A stretch of DNA of 64,000 nt from Burkholderiales bacterium Ga0077547 (GTDB taxonomy: Bacteria > Pseudomonadota > Gammaproteobacteria > Burkholderiales > Burkholderiaceae_C), in assembly GCA_001464195.1 (NCBI GenBank), contig LNEY01000012.1, positions 1 to 64,000 on the forward strand, read 5' to 3'. The notes under the pieces were generated by a model. It saw only the letters and a program-made list of their open reading frames with translations, did not search any database and was not told the origin of the DNA. The translations under genes were made by a program, and so were the position numbers. Shown one piece after another: positions 54,931-64,000 of the stretch; the stretch's first letter is position 1, and each line of letters starts with the position of its first letter.

Positions 54931-56265
54931 TCAGCCTTTGGCATCGAACGGATTCTTGCCCGAGCGCATCTCGATGCGAAGTGGCGTGCCGGTGAGCTTG
55001 AAGTGATCGCGGATGCGCCCTTCCAGAAACCGCTTGTAGGCGGCGGTCACGTGTTCCAGGGAATTTCCGTGCACCACCACGATGGGCGGGTTCATGCCGC
55101 CCTGGTGCGCGTAGCGCAGTTTGGGCCGGAACATGCCCGCCCGCTGGGGTGCCTGGTGCTCTAGAGCATCCAGGAGCAAACGCGTCAGCACCGGGGTCGG
55201 CATCTTGCGGGTGGCCGAGGCGTGCGCATCAGCGATGGCTTTCCACACGGGCCCCAGCCCCTGGCGCTTGGTGGCGGAAATATTCAGCACCGGCGCGAAC
55301 TTCAAGAAGGCCAAGCGTTGTTCGATCGAGCGTTGCAACAATTGCCGCTGGTAGTCGTCGACCGCGTCCCACTTGTTGACCGCGATCACCACGGCGCGAC
55401 CGCTTTCCAGGATGTAGCCCGCAATGTGCGCGTCCTGGTCGGTCACGCCCTGTGTGGCATCCAGCAACAGCAATACGACGTTGGCGTCGGCAATGGCCTG
55501 CAACGTCTTGACCACTGAAAACTTCTCGATCGCCTCGAAGACCTTGCCCTTGCGGCGCAGGCCAGCGGTGTCGATCAGTTCGAATTTCTGCCCGTGGCGC
55601 TCAAAGGGAACCGTGATCGCATCGCGGGTGGTTCCAGGCATGTCGAACGCGACCAACCGCTCCTCACCCAGCCAGGTGTTGATCAACGTCGACTTGCCAA
55701 CGTTGGGGCGGCCCGCCACGGCCAAGCGGATCGGTGATGCCTCGTCGACCTCGGTGTCTTCGTCGTCATCGAAGACAAAACTGGCCAATGCCGCTTCCGT
55801 GAGACTGCGTATGCCCTGGCCGTGCGCCGACGAAATTGGGTGCGGCTCGCCCATGCCGAGCTCATAGAACTCGCCCAGCAGCGGCGAATCGACCATGCCC
55901 TCGGCCTTGTTGGCCGCCAACACCACGGTCTTGCCAACGGTTCGAAGATAACGCGCGATGTCGTGGTCTTGCGCCGACAAGCCACCGCGAATGTCGACGA
56001 CGAAGATCACCGCATCGGCCTCGGCCACGGCCTGTCGCGTTTGCTTCGCCATTTCCTTGACGATGCCGCTGTCACATGTGGGTTCAAAGCCACCGGTGTC
56101 GACGATGATGAACTCGCGGTCGCCTATGCGCCCGTCGCCATAGTGGCGGTCACGTGTCAGCCCCGCAAAGTCCGCGACGATCGCGTCGCGGCTTTTGGTC
56201 ATGCGGTTGAAAAGCGTGGACTTGCCGACGTTCGGCCGTCCGACGATCGCGATGACCGGCTTCAT
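54931..56265 (-). CDS. der: Ribosome-assembly GTPase Der (EngA)
   Basis: 444 residues with two G domains in tandem: [17 protein letters not shown] near residue 8 and [16 protein letters not shown] near residue 185, separated by an acidic linker ([12 protein letters not shown]). A C-terminal KH-like domain follows ([19 protein letters not shown]). It acts in 50S subunit assembly. ATG 56265 is preferred over GTG 56271. Confidence 0.97.
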   Translation of the reverse strand: MKPVIAIVGRPNVGKSTLFNRMTKSRDAIVADFAGLTRDRHYGDGRIGDREFIIVDTGGFEPTCDSGIVKEMAKQTRQAVAEADAVIFVVDIRGGLSAQDHDIARYLRTVGKTVVLAANKAEGMVDSPLLGEFYELGMGEPHPISSAHGQGIRSLTEAALASFVFDDDEDTEVDEASPIRLAVAGRPNVGKSTLINTWLGEERLVAFDMPGTTRDAITVPFERHGQKFELIDTAGLRRKGKVFEAIEKFSVVKTLQAIADANVVLLLLDATQGVTDQDAHIAGYILESGRAVVIAVNKWDAVDDYQRQLLQRSIEQRLAFLKFAPVLNISATKRQGLGPVWKAIADAHASATRKMPTPVLTRLLLDALEHQAPQRAGMFRPKLRYAHQGGMNPPIVVVHGNSLEHVTAAYKRFLEGRIRDHFKLTGTPLRIEMRSGKNPFDAKG

Positions 56266-56290
56266 CGACACAGGCTCGGTGGAAGCCGCG

Positions 56291-57418
56291 TCATTCAGGC
56301 CGCAAGGCGAACAGCCCGCCGTCGCGGGTGACGATCAATACCGTGGTCCCCGACACCACTGGCGCTGCCGCCATGGGTGCACCATCGGTCGGCAGGCTCA
56401 GTTGTGCCACACCGCGGTCTGCCGACACGAAGTGCAACTGCCCTTCGAAATCCCCAACCACCAACACCGGTCCCAGGCTGAAAGGCGTGGTCAGCTGGCG
56501 GTACAGATAGGCATCAGACGTCCACGCCACTTCACCCGTGTCGGCTTTCCAGGCGGTGATGCGATCGGCTGCATCTGCAGCGTAAACATAACGTTCATCG
56601 GCGGCCAATCCGCCGCGGCCGCCGAAATTCTTGGTCCAGAGCAACTGTCCCGTCTCGGCATTGACGCACCCGACGCTGGACTGGTACGCCCGCGCACACA
56701 CGACATCACCGACCCGTACCGCGGGGCCGACGAGGTCGGCCAGGCGTTCGATCTCATTGGCACCGCGCGGCGTGGCCAGCGCCACTTCCCAGCGCAGCGC
56801 GCCGTTCGACGGATCCAATGACGCGAGACGCGCACCCTGGCTGACCAAAAGAGTGTCCTTGAAGGCCATCGCGACGCCCGCTTGCGCCAGCGTGAGTGGG
56901 TCGCCAGGACGCTGCACGGACCAGAGCCGGGCACCGTTGAGCGCATCGTAAGCAGTGACGCTGCGATCCAGTCCCACCACGAACACGCGCTCACCGGCCA
57001 CCAAGGGCGACGTGATGACGCGGGTGCCTGCGGGCTGGCGCCAGCGCTCACGTCCGCCCTCGAACACGACGATCTGCCCTTCGCGGGTGACCACTGCAGC
57101 AAACTTGCCATCACTGCCGACGCCGGCGCTGAGCGCCGACTGCGCCTCGGCACGCCAGAGCTCTCGCCCCTTCGCTGCATCGAGTGCCATGACTGAGCCA
57201 TCAGATGCGCCCACGGTGAAGGTGCTGCCGTTGACAGCCACCGACAGCGGAAATTCAACCTCAGCGGTGCTGGAAGTCCACACCACTCGCCCGGCAATCG
57301 TGGGCTTGACCGGCACCAGTTCCTTGGGTTCAGGCAGATTCTTGTCGAAAAAGAAGAGGCTGCAAGAGGTCAGGGAAGCACTGAGCAAGGCGGCCGCGAG
57401 TACCGCAACGCGCCTCAT
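56291..57418 (-). CDS. bamB: Outer-membrane assembly lipoprotein BamB
   Basis: 375 residues. A lipoprotein signal ends in the lipobox LTSC (about residues 16-19). The rest is an eight-bladed beta propeller of PQQ-like repeats (for example [20 protein letters not shown] and [19 protein letters not shown]). It is an accessory of BamA. ATG 57418 overlaps the yfgM stop (ATGA). The order yfgM-bamB-der is conserved. Confidence 0.95.
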   Translation of the reverse strand: MRRVAVLAAALLSASLTSCSLFFFDKNLPEPKELVPVKPTIAGRVVWTSSTAEVEFPLSVAVNGSTFTVGASDGSVMALDAAKGRELWRAEAQSALSAGVGSDGKFAAVVTREGQIVVFEGGRERWRQPAGTRVITSPLVAGERVFVVGLDRSVTAYDALNGARLWSVQRPGDPLTLAQAGVAMAFKDTLLVSQGARLASLDPSNGALRWEVALATPRGANEIERLADLVGPAVRVGDVVCARAYQSSVGCVNAETGQLLWTKNFGGRGGLAADERYVYAADAADRITAWKADTGEVAWTSDAYLYRQLTTPFSLGPVLVVGDFEGQLHFVSADRGVAQLSLPTDGAPMAAAPVVSGTTVLIVTRDGGLFALRPE

Positions 57419-58101
57419 TGGGCTGCTCCACTCGACGCAGCGGCATCGGTCGCAGGGGCTGCCGGCGCCGCACCTAGCGCAGTCAGCTTGGCCTCGATCA
57501 GCTGCCTGTACTCGATCGTCGCGTCCATTGCTTGCCATGCCTTGGTGTAGGACGCCTTCGCGTCATCGGTCTTGCCCTGGGCCATCAACACATCACCACG
57601 GCGATCAGCCACCAGCGCTTCGAAGCCAGCGGCAGTGGCCGCATCGAGCTGCTTCAGCGCCTCGTCGAACTTTTTCCCGTCGAGCAAGACGCCGGCCACT
57701 CTCAGTCGTGCGATGGTCTGATATTCAACTTCGGTTGCATTGACAGCGACCCAATCGAGCGTCGCCTGGGCGGCGTCGAGCTGGCCTTTGTCTGCCTGTA
57801 CCTTGGCCGCCAGCAATCCACCCTGCTGCGCAAAGGCGGTTTTCGGGTAGCGAGATTTCAGATCGCCAAACACGCTCGCGACCCTGTCGACATCGCCGGC
57901 CTGCGCCGCCTTGTCGAGCTCGTCGAACATGGCGCTGGCCTGGGTGGCCTGCTCTCGCTGCCACCAGTTCCAGCCCGTCCATCCGGAATAGGCGACCAGC
58001 GCAGCAATCAACAACCAGGTCACCAGGTTGCCGTAGCGTTTCCAGAATTGCTTGACGGCATCAAGCTGTTCTTGTTCTTCGAGATCGAGATGCGTGGCCA
58101 T
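57415..58101 (-). CDS. yfgM: YfgM family tetratricopeptide protein
   Basis: 228 residues. A short cytoplasmic part (THLDLEEQEQLDAVKQFWKR) is followed by a membrane helix (LVTWLLIAALVAYSGWTGWN) and a periplasmic TPR-like domain. YfgM associates with the Sec translocon and PpiD. The C-terminus is Ala-rich (APAAPATDAAASSG). It lies between hisS and bamB as in E. coli. Confidence 0.92.
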   Translation of the reverse strand: MATHLDLEEQEQLDAVKQFWKRYGNLVTWLLIAALVAYSGWTGWNWWQREQATQASAMFDELDKAAQAGDVDRVASVFGDLKSRYPKTAFAQQGGLLAAKVQADKGQLDAAQATLDWVAVNATEVEYQTIARLRVAGVLLDGKKFDEALKQLDAATAAGFEALVADRRGDVLMAQGKTDDAKASYTKAWQAMDATIEYRQLIEAKLTALGAAPAAPATDAAASSGAAQ

Positions 58102-58130
58102 GCTTGCAAGGAGTTTCGAACAGCTTTGGA

Positions 58131-59426
58131 TTATGCGTTGCGCAATTCATCGGCCCAGACGGCCGCATCAGCGAGTGCACGCAGGCGCTGCGAGGCGCCC
58201 ACGTCGCGCAACGGCTTGATGGCCACCTCGCCACGCGACACCTCATCGTCACCAAAAATCAAGGCGTGGCGGGCGCCGCTGGCATCGGCACGCTTGAACT
58301 GCGACTTCATGCTGCCCAGGCCGTCGCGACTGGCTGCATGCATCAGCACCGACACGCCTGCGGCGCGCAAGGCATCCACGGTCCGCAAAGCGATCGGCAT
58401 GGCCGCTGGCGTTGGCACCACTGCGTAAGCATCGGGCGCGACTGCAGGCGCCTCGATGCCGGCCTCCTTCAGCAGCAACAGCAGCCGCTCGATGCCCAGC
58501 CCCCAGCCCACGGCTGGAGCGGGTTTGCCGCCCAATTGCTCGATCAGGGTGTCGTAGCGCCCGCCCCCGCACACCGTGCCCTGCGAGCCGAGCCGCTCGG
58601 TCACCCACTCGAACACGGTCAGGTTGTAGTAGTCCATGCCTCGCACGAGTCGCGGGTTGATGCGATAGGCCAGGCCCGCGGCATCCAGTGCCGCGCGGAC
58701 TGCATTGAAGTGCGTCAGTGATTCCGACCCCAGGAAGCTCATCAATTGAGGTGCCGCCTCGACCAGCGCCTGCATCGCCGGGTTCTTGGTATCCAGGATG
58801 CGCAGCGGGTTGGTGTGCAAGCGGCGCCTGGCGTCTTCGTCGAGCAACTCGGCGTGGGCTTCGAAGTGCGCAATCAGCGCTTCGCGGTGGGCCCGGCGCT
58901 CCTCGGGCTGACCCAGGCTGTTGAGCTCGAGCCGCAGGTCGCGCCCTTCGACCAGACCCAGTTCGCGCCACAGCATGCGGCACATCAGGATCAGTTCGGC
59001 ATCGACGTCGGGGCCAGCGAACCCCAGCGCCTCGGCACCGACTTGGTGGAACTGTCGATAGCGCCCTTTTTGCGGCCGTTCGTGGCGGAACATCGGGCCG
59101 ATGTAATAGAGCCGTTTGCCGCCATCGCGCAGCAGGGAGTGCTCGGTGATCGCGCGCACAACGCCTGCGGTGTTTTCCGGCCGCAGGCTGAGACGATCGC
59201 CGTTCATCGAGTCGACGAAGGAATACATCTCCTTCTCGACGATGTCGGTGACCTCGCCCAGACCGCGCACGAACAGCGCGGTCGGCTCGACGATGGGTGT
59301 GCGCACGCCTGCGTAGCCGTGACGTGTCATCAAGGAGCGCACCTGGCCCTCGAACCAGTCCCACGTCGCCGACTCCGGCGGCAGGATGTCGTTCATGCCC
59401 TTGACGGCTTGGATGGTGTCGCTCAT
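58131..59426 (-). CDS. hisS: Histidine-tRNA ligase
   Basis: 431 residues. Class II motifs are present: [15 protein letters not shown] start, motif 2 [19 protein letters not shown], and histidine-binding [15 protein letters not shown] with [14 protein letters not shown]; a C-terminal anticodon domain follows. It charges tRNA-His. The gap to yfgM is 29 bases. Confidence 0.97.
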   Translation of the reverse strand: MSDTIQAVKGMNDILPPESATWDWFEGQVRSLMTRHGYAGVRTPIVEPTALFVRGLGEVTDIVEKEMYSFVDSMNGDRLSLRPENTAGVVRAITEHSLLRDGGKRLYYIGPMFRHERPQKGRYRQFHQVGAEALGFAGPDVDAELILMCRMLWRELGLVEGRDLRLELNSLGQPEERRAHREALIAHFEAHAELLDEDARRRLHTNPLRILDTKNPAMQALVEAAPQLMSFLGSESLTHFNAVRAALDAAGLAYRINPRLVRGMDYYNLTVFEWVTERLGSQGTVCGGGRYDTLIEQLGGKPAPAVGWGLGIERLLLLLKEAGIEAPAVAPDAYAVVPTPAAMPIALRTVDALRAAGVSVLMHAASRDGLGSMKSQFKRADASGARHALIFGDDEVSRGEVAIKPLRDVGASQRLRALADAAVWADELRNA

Positions 59427-59515
59427 GGCGTTCTCAGGAAATCGATGGACACCGCCGAGGTGTCCACGGGATGTCAGCAGTGAAAGGCGGCTGCGGGCGC
59501 AGCGCTAGGGCAGGC

Positions 59516-60832
59516 TCAGGTCGTCGAGGCGGTCGTCGCGCCGTAGCGCTTGTCGATGTAGCGCTCAACCAGCGCATGGAACTCTTCGGCGATGCGGTCA
59601 CCCCGCAGCGTCAGCGCCTTCACACCGTCGATGAAGACCGGTGCAGCCGGCGCCTCGCCGGTGCCAGGCAGGCTGATGCCGATGTCAGCGTGCTTGCTTT
59701 CACCCGGGCCATTGACGATGCAGCCCATGACCGCCACCTTGAGCTTCTCGACGCCGGGATAACGCGCCCGCCACACCGGCATCTGGGCGCGCAAATGGTC
59801 GTCGATCTGCTTGGCCAGCTCCTGGAAGGTGGTGCTGGTGGTACGGCCGCAGCCGGGGCAGGCAGTGACGCTCGGGTTGAACGACCGCAGGCCGAGCGAT
59901 TGCAATATTTCCAGCGCGATCACGACTTCCTGCGTCCGTGGCTCGCCGGGCTGCGGCGTCAACGACACGCGGATGGTGTCGCCAATGCCGTCTTGCAGCA
60001 GCAGCGCCAAGGCCGTGGCTGATGCGACCGTGCCCTTGGTGCCCATGCCTGCTTCGGTCAGGCCCAGGTGCAGCGCGTAATCGCAGCGCTTGGCCAACGC
60101 GCGGTAGACGCTGACCAGGTCCTGCACGCCGGACATCTTGCATGACAGGATGATCTGATCGCCATTCAGGCCCAGCGCCTCGGCGCGCTTCGCTGAGGTG
60201 ATCGCGGAGGTGATCAGCGCGCGGTACATGATCTGCTGAGGCGGGTGAGGCTCGGCGAGCTTGGCGTTGTCGTCCATCATCTGCGCCAGCAAATCGGAAT
60301 CGAGGCTGCCCCAGTTGACGCCGATGCGCACGGCCTTGTCGAGCTTGGCGGCGATCTCGATCATCTGCGCGAATTGGCGATCGCCCTTGTCGCCCTTGCC
60401 CACATTGCCGGGATTGATGCGGTACTTGGACAGCGCCTCGGCGCAAGCCGGGTGCTCGCTGAGCAGGCGGTGGCCGTTGTAGTGAAAGTCGCCGACCAGC
60501 GGCACATCGATGCCCATGCGGTCGAGCTGATCGCGGATGTGCGGCACGGCCGCCGCCGCTTCTGGCGTGTTGACCGTGATGCGCACCAGTTCCGAGCCGG
60601 CCATGGCCAATTCCTTGACCTGGATGGCCGTACCTATCACATCGACGGTGTCGGTATTGGTCATCGCCTGCACGCGCACGTGGGCAGCCCCGCCGATCGT
60701 CACCACGCGTGAACCCCAACGCACCTGCGCTTGGCGGGTGCGCTTGTCAGCGGGCCGTGTGGGCTCGATGTAATCATCGAGCGCATCGAAGGCGTCGGGC
60801 GCCAAACGTGCTGCGTCGCGCGGATCACCCAT
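59516..60832 (-). CDS. ispG: 4-hydroxy-3-methylbut-2-en-1-yl diphosphate synthase
   Basis: 438 residues. An N-terminal TIM barrel ([37 protein letters not shown]) is joined to a C-terminal [4Fe-4S] domain with [10 protein letters not shown] and [18 protein letters not shown]. It performs the penultimate step of the non-mevalonate pathway, using the product line begun by Dxr at 35991. It lies 90 bases upstream of hisS. Confidence 0.96.
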   Translation of the reverse strand: MGDPRDAARLAPDAFDALDDYIEPTRPADKRTRQAQVRWGSRVVTIGGAAHVRVQAMTNTDTVDVIGTAIQVKELAMAGSELVRITVNTPEAAAAVPHIRDQLDRMGIDVPLVGDFHYNGHRLLSEHPACAEALSKYRINPGNVGKGDKGDRQFAQMIEIAAKLDKAVRIGVNWGSLDSDLLAQMMDDNAKLAEPHPPQQIMYRALITSAITSAKRAEALGLNGDQIILSCKMSGVQDLVSVYRALAKRCDYALHLGLTEAGMGTKGTVASATALALLLQDGIGDTIRVSLTPQPGEPRTQEVVIALEILQSLGLRSFNPSVTACPGCGRTTSTTFQELAKQIDDHLRAQMPVWRARYPGVEKLKVAVMGCIVNGPGESKHADIGISLPGTGEAPAAPVFIDGVKALTLRGDRIAEEFHALVERYIDKRYGATTASTT

Positions 60833-60841
60833 GCTGGCCTC

Positions 60842-61753
60842 CTACTTCAGTTCGAGACGCGCCACGTTGTCGCGCGTGGACGATGCGAGATTGACGGTCT
60901 GACCGCGAAACGCCACCTCTGTGGCGGCGGCATTGCCGATCTTGAGTTTGAACGGAAGCGCGCCGTCGAGCGCCAATGATTCGCCACTCAGCAGCAGCCG
61001 CGACACCAGCACCTTCGATTGGCCATCCACCACCTCAACCCAGGTCTCTGCGCTGGCTTTCAGCTGCAGCGGCCCGACTGCCACCGCGGAAGCGGCCGTG
61101 GCAACCAAAGGCAGATCAGCCGCAGACGACGCCGGCAGTTCGGCGGCCACAGCGCTTGCCGCCGCGTCACCGATGACAGCTGACGCCGTCTCTGTGGCCG
61201 CCACGGCCACGTCGATAGGCGTCGCGGCGACCAGCGAAGGCTCGACAACTGGGACCTCGGAGGCGACCACCAGCGGTGGCGCGGGCGGCGGGCCAGAGAC
61301 CACACGTTGGATCGACGCAGCCCATTCGGCCGGCATCAACAGCACCAGCAACGCCGCTGCAACGATCAGCGAGGTGACCCAGACCGCGGGCGATGCGAGC
61401 GTTGAAAGTCGATCCGGCTCGTGGCGGCCGGGTCGATCGCGAAACGGCGCATTGATACCGCCGTCCACCGCGTCCAGTCGATAACCCGGCGCCTGGGGCA
61501 AGGCTGCCAGCACAGGCTTTGGATCGATCTTCAGGCTGCGGCAGATGGTCTGAGCGAGCGCGCGCGCGAAGGTGGCATCTGGCAACTCCGACAGTCGATC
61601 GGCTTCCAGCAGTTCCAGCTTGCGCTGTGAGACCTTGATCGATGCGGCCAGCGCCGCGATGTGCAGGCCCTGCGCTTGGCGCGCGGCGCGCAGCAAGGCG
61701 CCGGCACTCGGCGTCGAGGTTGGCTTCACACTGTCCGTGCCAGGCTCACTCAT
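60842..61753 (-). CDS. RodZ-like helix-turn-helix membrane protein
   Basis: 303 residues. A cytoplasmic helix-turn-helix (LLRAARQAQGLHIAALAASI, VSQRKLELLEADRLSEL) is followed by a membrane helix (VWVTSLIVAAALLVLLMP), a long Ala/Val/Thr/Ser-rich linker and a DUF4115 domain (ASAETWVEVVDGQSKVLVSR). This is the RodZ layout; RodZ links MreB to the elongation machinery. ATG 61753 overlaps the pilW end by eight bases. The order rlmN-pilW-rodZ-ispG-hisS-yfgM-bamB-der is conserved in proteobacteria. Confidence 0.87.
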   Translation of the reverse strand: MSEPGTDSVKPTSTPSAGALLRAARQAQGLHIAALAASIKVSQRKLELLEADRLSELPDATFARALAQTICRSLKIDPKPVLAALPQAPGYRLDAVDGGINAPFRDRPGRHEPDRLSTLASPAVWVTSLIVAAALLVLLMPAEWAASIQRVVSGPPPAPPLVVASEVPVVEPSLVAATPIDVAVAATETASAVIGDAAASAVAAELPASSAADLPLVATAASAVAVGPLQLKASAETWVEVVDGQSKVLVSRLLLSGESLALDGALPFKLKIGNAAATEVAFRGQTVNLASSTRDNVARLELK

Positions 61754-62633
61754 TGAATCGCCCCTCTGCCAGGGCGGTGGCCTCAGGAGACTGTGGGAAT
61801 CGGCTGCGCAGTTGCTCGCTGAAGTCGGCAGCGCCCTGGGCGTTGCCGATCTTGTTTTCGATGCGCGCAGCCAGCCAGAGCGTCTGGGCACTGATCAGGC
61901 TCGGCACCGAGTTGACGCGGCGGATGTAGAAGCGCGCACGCTCCATGTCACCCTTGCGAAAGAGGACCTCGCTGAGGTTGACAGCCACCGCCGGATTTCC
62001 GGGCTCGAGGGCATACGCGCGCACCAAGGTGCGCTCAGCATCGTCGGCCTTGCCGCTGCGCGACTGGCAAACGCCTTGGGTCAGCAGTGTCCGAGCGCTG
62101 TCCTGGTACTGCGGGACAGCGAGCGCCCGAATGAACAAGGCATCAGCCTCCGCGAACCGCTCACGCTGGCAGAGATACCAGCCGAAGTTCTGCATGACGT
62201 CGGCGTCTTTGGGGTCGAGCTGCATCGCACGGCGGAAACTCTCCTCCGCGAGTTCATGGTCGCCCAAGTTGCCATAAATCAGCCCGCGCAGATTGAATGC
62301 TGCGGCCACATTGGGATTGGCAGCGATCGATTTCTTGACTTCGTCGAGCGCGATCGTCATCTGCCCGCGGCTGAAGTACGCCCCGGCCAGTTCCAGCCTG
62401 ACGCTGGCGCGGCGAGACGCATCGGTTTCATCTGACGCGGTCGGTCGATCCCTGGTCTCGGTCGAGGTGGCGCCTCGACTCACTGTGTTGGCAGACGCGA
62501 CGGGGTAGCGGCTGTCGGGCCGACTCACGCAACCCGCAAGCAAAAAAGCCACCAGTAAACCCACCACCACAGCCCGAACAGATCGATGGTCGGGGTTGGC
62601 AGCGGCATGAACGAGAGCGACGGGCATGGTCAT
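61746..62633 (-). CDS. pilW: Type IV pilus biogenesis/stability lipoprotein PilW (PilF)
   Basis: 295 residues. The lipobox is LLAGC (Cys about residue 35); the mature part has about six tetratricopeptide repeats (for example [19 protein letters not shown] and [20 protein letters not shown]). It helps the PilQ secretin multimerise. The N-terminal 18 residues before the signal are long; ATG 62633 is set by an ATGA overlap with rlmN. No other pilus genes are in the window, which is normal. Confidence 0.9.
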   Translation of the reverse strand: MTMPVALVHAAANPDHRSVRAVVVGLLVAFLLAGCVSRPDSRYPVASANTVSRGATSTETRDRPTASDETDASRRASVRLELAGAYFSRGQMTIALDEVKKSIAANPNVAAAFNLRGLIYGNLGDHELAEESFRRAMQLDPKDADVMQNFGWYLCQRERFAEADALFIRALAVPQYQDSARTLLTQGVCQSRSGKADDAERTLVRAYALEPGNPAVAVNLSEVLFRKGDMERARFYIRRVNSVPSLISAQTLWLAARIENKIGNAQGAADFSEQLRSRFPQSPEATALAEGRFNE

Positions 62634-63817
62634 GACGCGGGCCTTTCGAGTACCTGCTGCGCAGGCGTGCGAACGAGCGGCACATCAGCGGAAAAGATCG
62701 GAATGGCTGCGCGGCCCACACGGCGTTCGGCGACGCGCGTGCGGTCCTGGACCTCGCCAGCCAGCTGGCCGCATGCGGCATCGATATCGCTGCCCCGCGT
62801 TTTTCGGATGGTGGTCACGATCCCGGCATCCTGCAGCACCGCGGCGAAAGCCTTGACCCGCTCGCGCGGGCTGCAGGTCAACCCTGAGGCTGGGAATGGA
62901 TTGAACGGTATCAGGTTGAACTTGCAGGGCAGAGGCTCTGCGCGCACTCCGCGACCGTGCACCAGATCGACCAGCCGAGCGGCATGCGCCGGCGTGTCGT
63001 TGACACCATCGAGCATGCAGTACTCAAAGGTGATGAAGTCGCGAGGCGCTGCGGCCAGATAACGGTCGCAGGCGGCCAGCAGTTCTGCAAGCGGGTACTT
63101 GCGGTTCAGTGGCACCAGATCGTCGCGCAACGCATCGTCAGGGGCATGCAAGGACACCGCGAGCGCCACGGGACAGTCGTCGCGCAACCGGTCGATGATC
63201 GGGACCACCCCGGAGGTCGAGACCGTCACTCGCCGCCTCGACAAGCCGTAGGCGTGGTCATCGAGCATGACACGCAGCGCGGGCAGCAACGCCGCATAGT
63301 TCTGCAACGGCTCACCCATCCCCATCATCACCACATTGGTGATGGCACGGGGGCCTTCTGGCAGGTGTAGGCGGCGCCGGAGGTGGTGCTCGGCAAACCA
63401 GAGTTGCCCCACGATCTCGGCGGTGCTGAGGTTCCGGCTGAAGCCCTGATGCCCCGTGGAGCAAAAGCGACAGCCCACGGCGCAACCAGCCTGCGATGAA
63501 ACACACAAGGTGCCGCGATCGTCTTCGGGAATGAACACCGTCTCGACCGCGTCGCCGCCGCCCACATCAAAGAGCCATTTGATGGTGCCGTCTGCAGAAG
63601 CCTGCTCACTCAGCAAGGCGGGCACACGAACTTCGCATGCAGCACTGAGCCTGTCGCGGAAGGACTTGGCCAGATCGGACATCTGCGCGCAGTCGGACAC
63701 CCCGCGCTGGTGCAACCACCGGAACAGCTGCGTCGCTCGGAACCGCTTCTCGCCCAGTCCCTCGCAATACGCCGTGAGTCCAGCCAGATCGAAGTCGAGC
63801 AGGTTGACGGCGGTCAT
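62630..63817 (-). CDS. rlmN: Dual-specificity RNA methyltransferase RlmN
   Basis: 395 residues. The radical-SAM cluster motif is [24 protein letters not shown]-type [19 protein letters not shown] and [13 protein letters not shown] are family landmarks, and the methyl-carrying Cys is in the C-terminal region [19 protein letters not shown]. It methylates A2503 of 23S rRNA and A37 of some tRNAs. ATG 63817 is chosen because the family N-terminus starts there. Confidence 0.96.
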   Translation of the reverse strand: MTAVNLLDFDLAGLTAYCEGLGEKRFRATQLFRWLHQRGVSDCAQMSDLAKSFRDRLSAACEVRVPALLSEQASADGTIKWLFDVGGGDAVETVFIPEDDRGTLCVSSQAGCAVGCRFCSTGHQGFSRNLSTAEIVGQLWFAEHHLRRRLHLPEGPRAITNVVMMGMGEPLQNYAALLPALRVMLDDHAYGLSRRRVTVSTSGVVPIIDRLRDDCPVALAVSLHAPDDALRDDLVPLNRKYPLAELLAACDRYLAAAPRDFITFEYCMLDGVNDTPAHAARLVDLVHGRGVRAEPLPCKFNLIPFNPFPASGLTCSPRERVKAFAAVLQDAGIVTTIRKTRGSDIDAACGQLAGEVQDRTRVAERRVGRAAIPIFSADVPLVRTPAQQVLERPAS

Positions 63818-63874
63818 GGAGGGCCCGAGTGACCGATGCGGTGGCGTCAGTGGCCGGTGGTCAACGACCACACC

Positions 63875-64000
63875 TCAGCGGCTGTAGACCTGCGCGCCGG
63901 GGAAGAAGAAAGCGATTTCGGCGGCGGCTGTTTCAGCGCCATCCGAGCCGTGTACCGCATTCGCGTCGATGCTGTCGGCAAAGTCAGCGCGAATCGTGCC
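63875..64000 (-). CDS. ndk: Nucleoside diphosphate kinase, C-terminal fragment
   Basis: 41 codons and the stop are visible; the gene continues past the window end. The translated end, [20 protein letters not shown] followed by a short Ala/Glu stretch and [12 protein letters not shown], contains the NAVHGSD active-site-flanking motif of Ndk. It lies 57 bases upstream of rlmN, the usual order. Confidence 0.93.
   Translation of the reverse strand, partial: GTIRADFADSIDANAVHGSDGAETAAAEIAFFFPGAQVYSR

Overview
This 64-kb window is GC-rich chromosomal DNA of a betaproteobacterium. It most resembles the order Burkholderiales (Leptothrix/Rubrivivax/Ideonella-type). That placement is inferred from conserved gene neighbourhoods (rpsA-ihfB-lapA-lapB; rpsB-tsf-pyrH-frr-uppS-cdsA-dxr-rseP-bamA; hfq-hflX-hflK-hflC-DUF2065-hisZ-purA; yfgM-bamB-der) and codon use, not from a 16S gene. 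Coding density is very high, with many 4-base ATGA/GTGA overlaps. Most of the window is core genome. I see no prophage, CRISPR array, insertion sequence or plasmid backbone.

Layout. 1-9431 (+): the end of rpsA, ihfB, lapA and lapB, an MsbA-like lipid exporter, then a tightly overlapping lipopolysaccharide (LPS) glycan cluster: two GT4 enzymes, a GT9 heptosyltransferase, a polysialyltransferase-like protein and an O-antigen ligase. 9398-9771: a 374-bp non-coding element bounded by about 115-bp imperfect inverted repeats that supplies the ligase stop codon. 9800-11505 (-): two overlapping transglutaminase-like genes. 11708-12730 (+): a zinc-motif methyltransferase. 12675-20459 (-): a complete cobalamin uptake and salvage operon (btuB-cobU-btuF-btuC-btuD-cobT-cobS-cobC) behind a well-preserved cobalamin riboswitch. 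20823-21642 (+): zapB-like gene, zapA and 6S RNA. 21691-24042 (-): a PAS/GGDEF protein with a degenerate active site and two tandem secreted SRPBCC proteins. Then ybiB (+) converges on a photolyase/cryptochrome gene (-).

26897-42035 (-) is one long envelope and translation block: trmH-like, rnhB, lpxB, lpxA, fabZ, lpxD, skp/ompH, bamA, rseP, dxr, cdsA, uppS, frr, pyrH, tsf and rpsB. It joins lipid A synthesis, outer-membrane protein assembly, isoprenoid/phospholipid supply and translation. rpsB has a structured leader, and a strong terminator sits between rpsB and tsf.

42288-45160 (+): a DadA-like oxidoreductase and the bifunctional NAD(P)HX repair enzyme. rnr (-) diverges from a tRNA-Leu(CAG) locus at 47499-47567 that appears to have lost its variable arm and half of its T arm, although promoter and terminator look intact. 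47669-63817 (-): a phosphoribosyltransferase, purA, hisZ, a DUF2065 gene, hflC, hflK, hflX, hfq, der, bamB, yfgM, hisS, ispG, rodZ-like, pilW/pilF and rlmN, ending in a partial ndk.

I did not find a clearly new multi-gene system. The observations most worth following are the truncated tRNA-Leu, the inverted-repeat element, the polysialyltransferase-like gene in the LPS cluster, the rpsB leader and the degenerate GGDEF protein.
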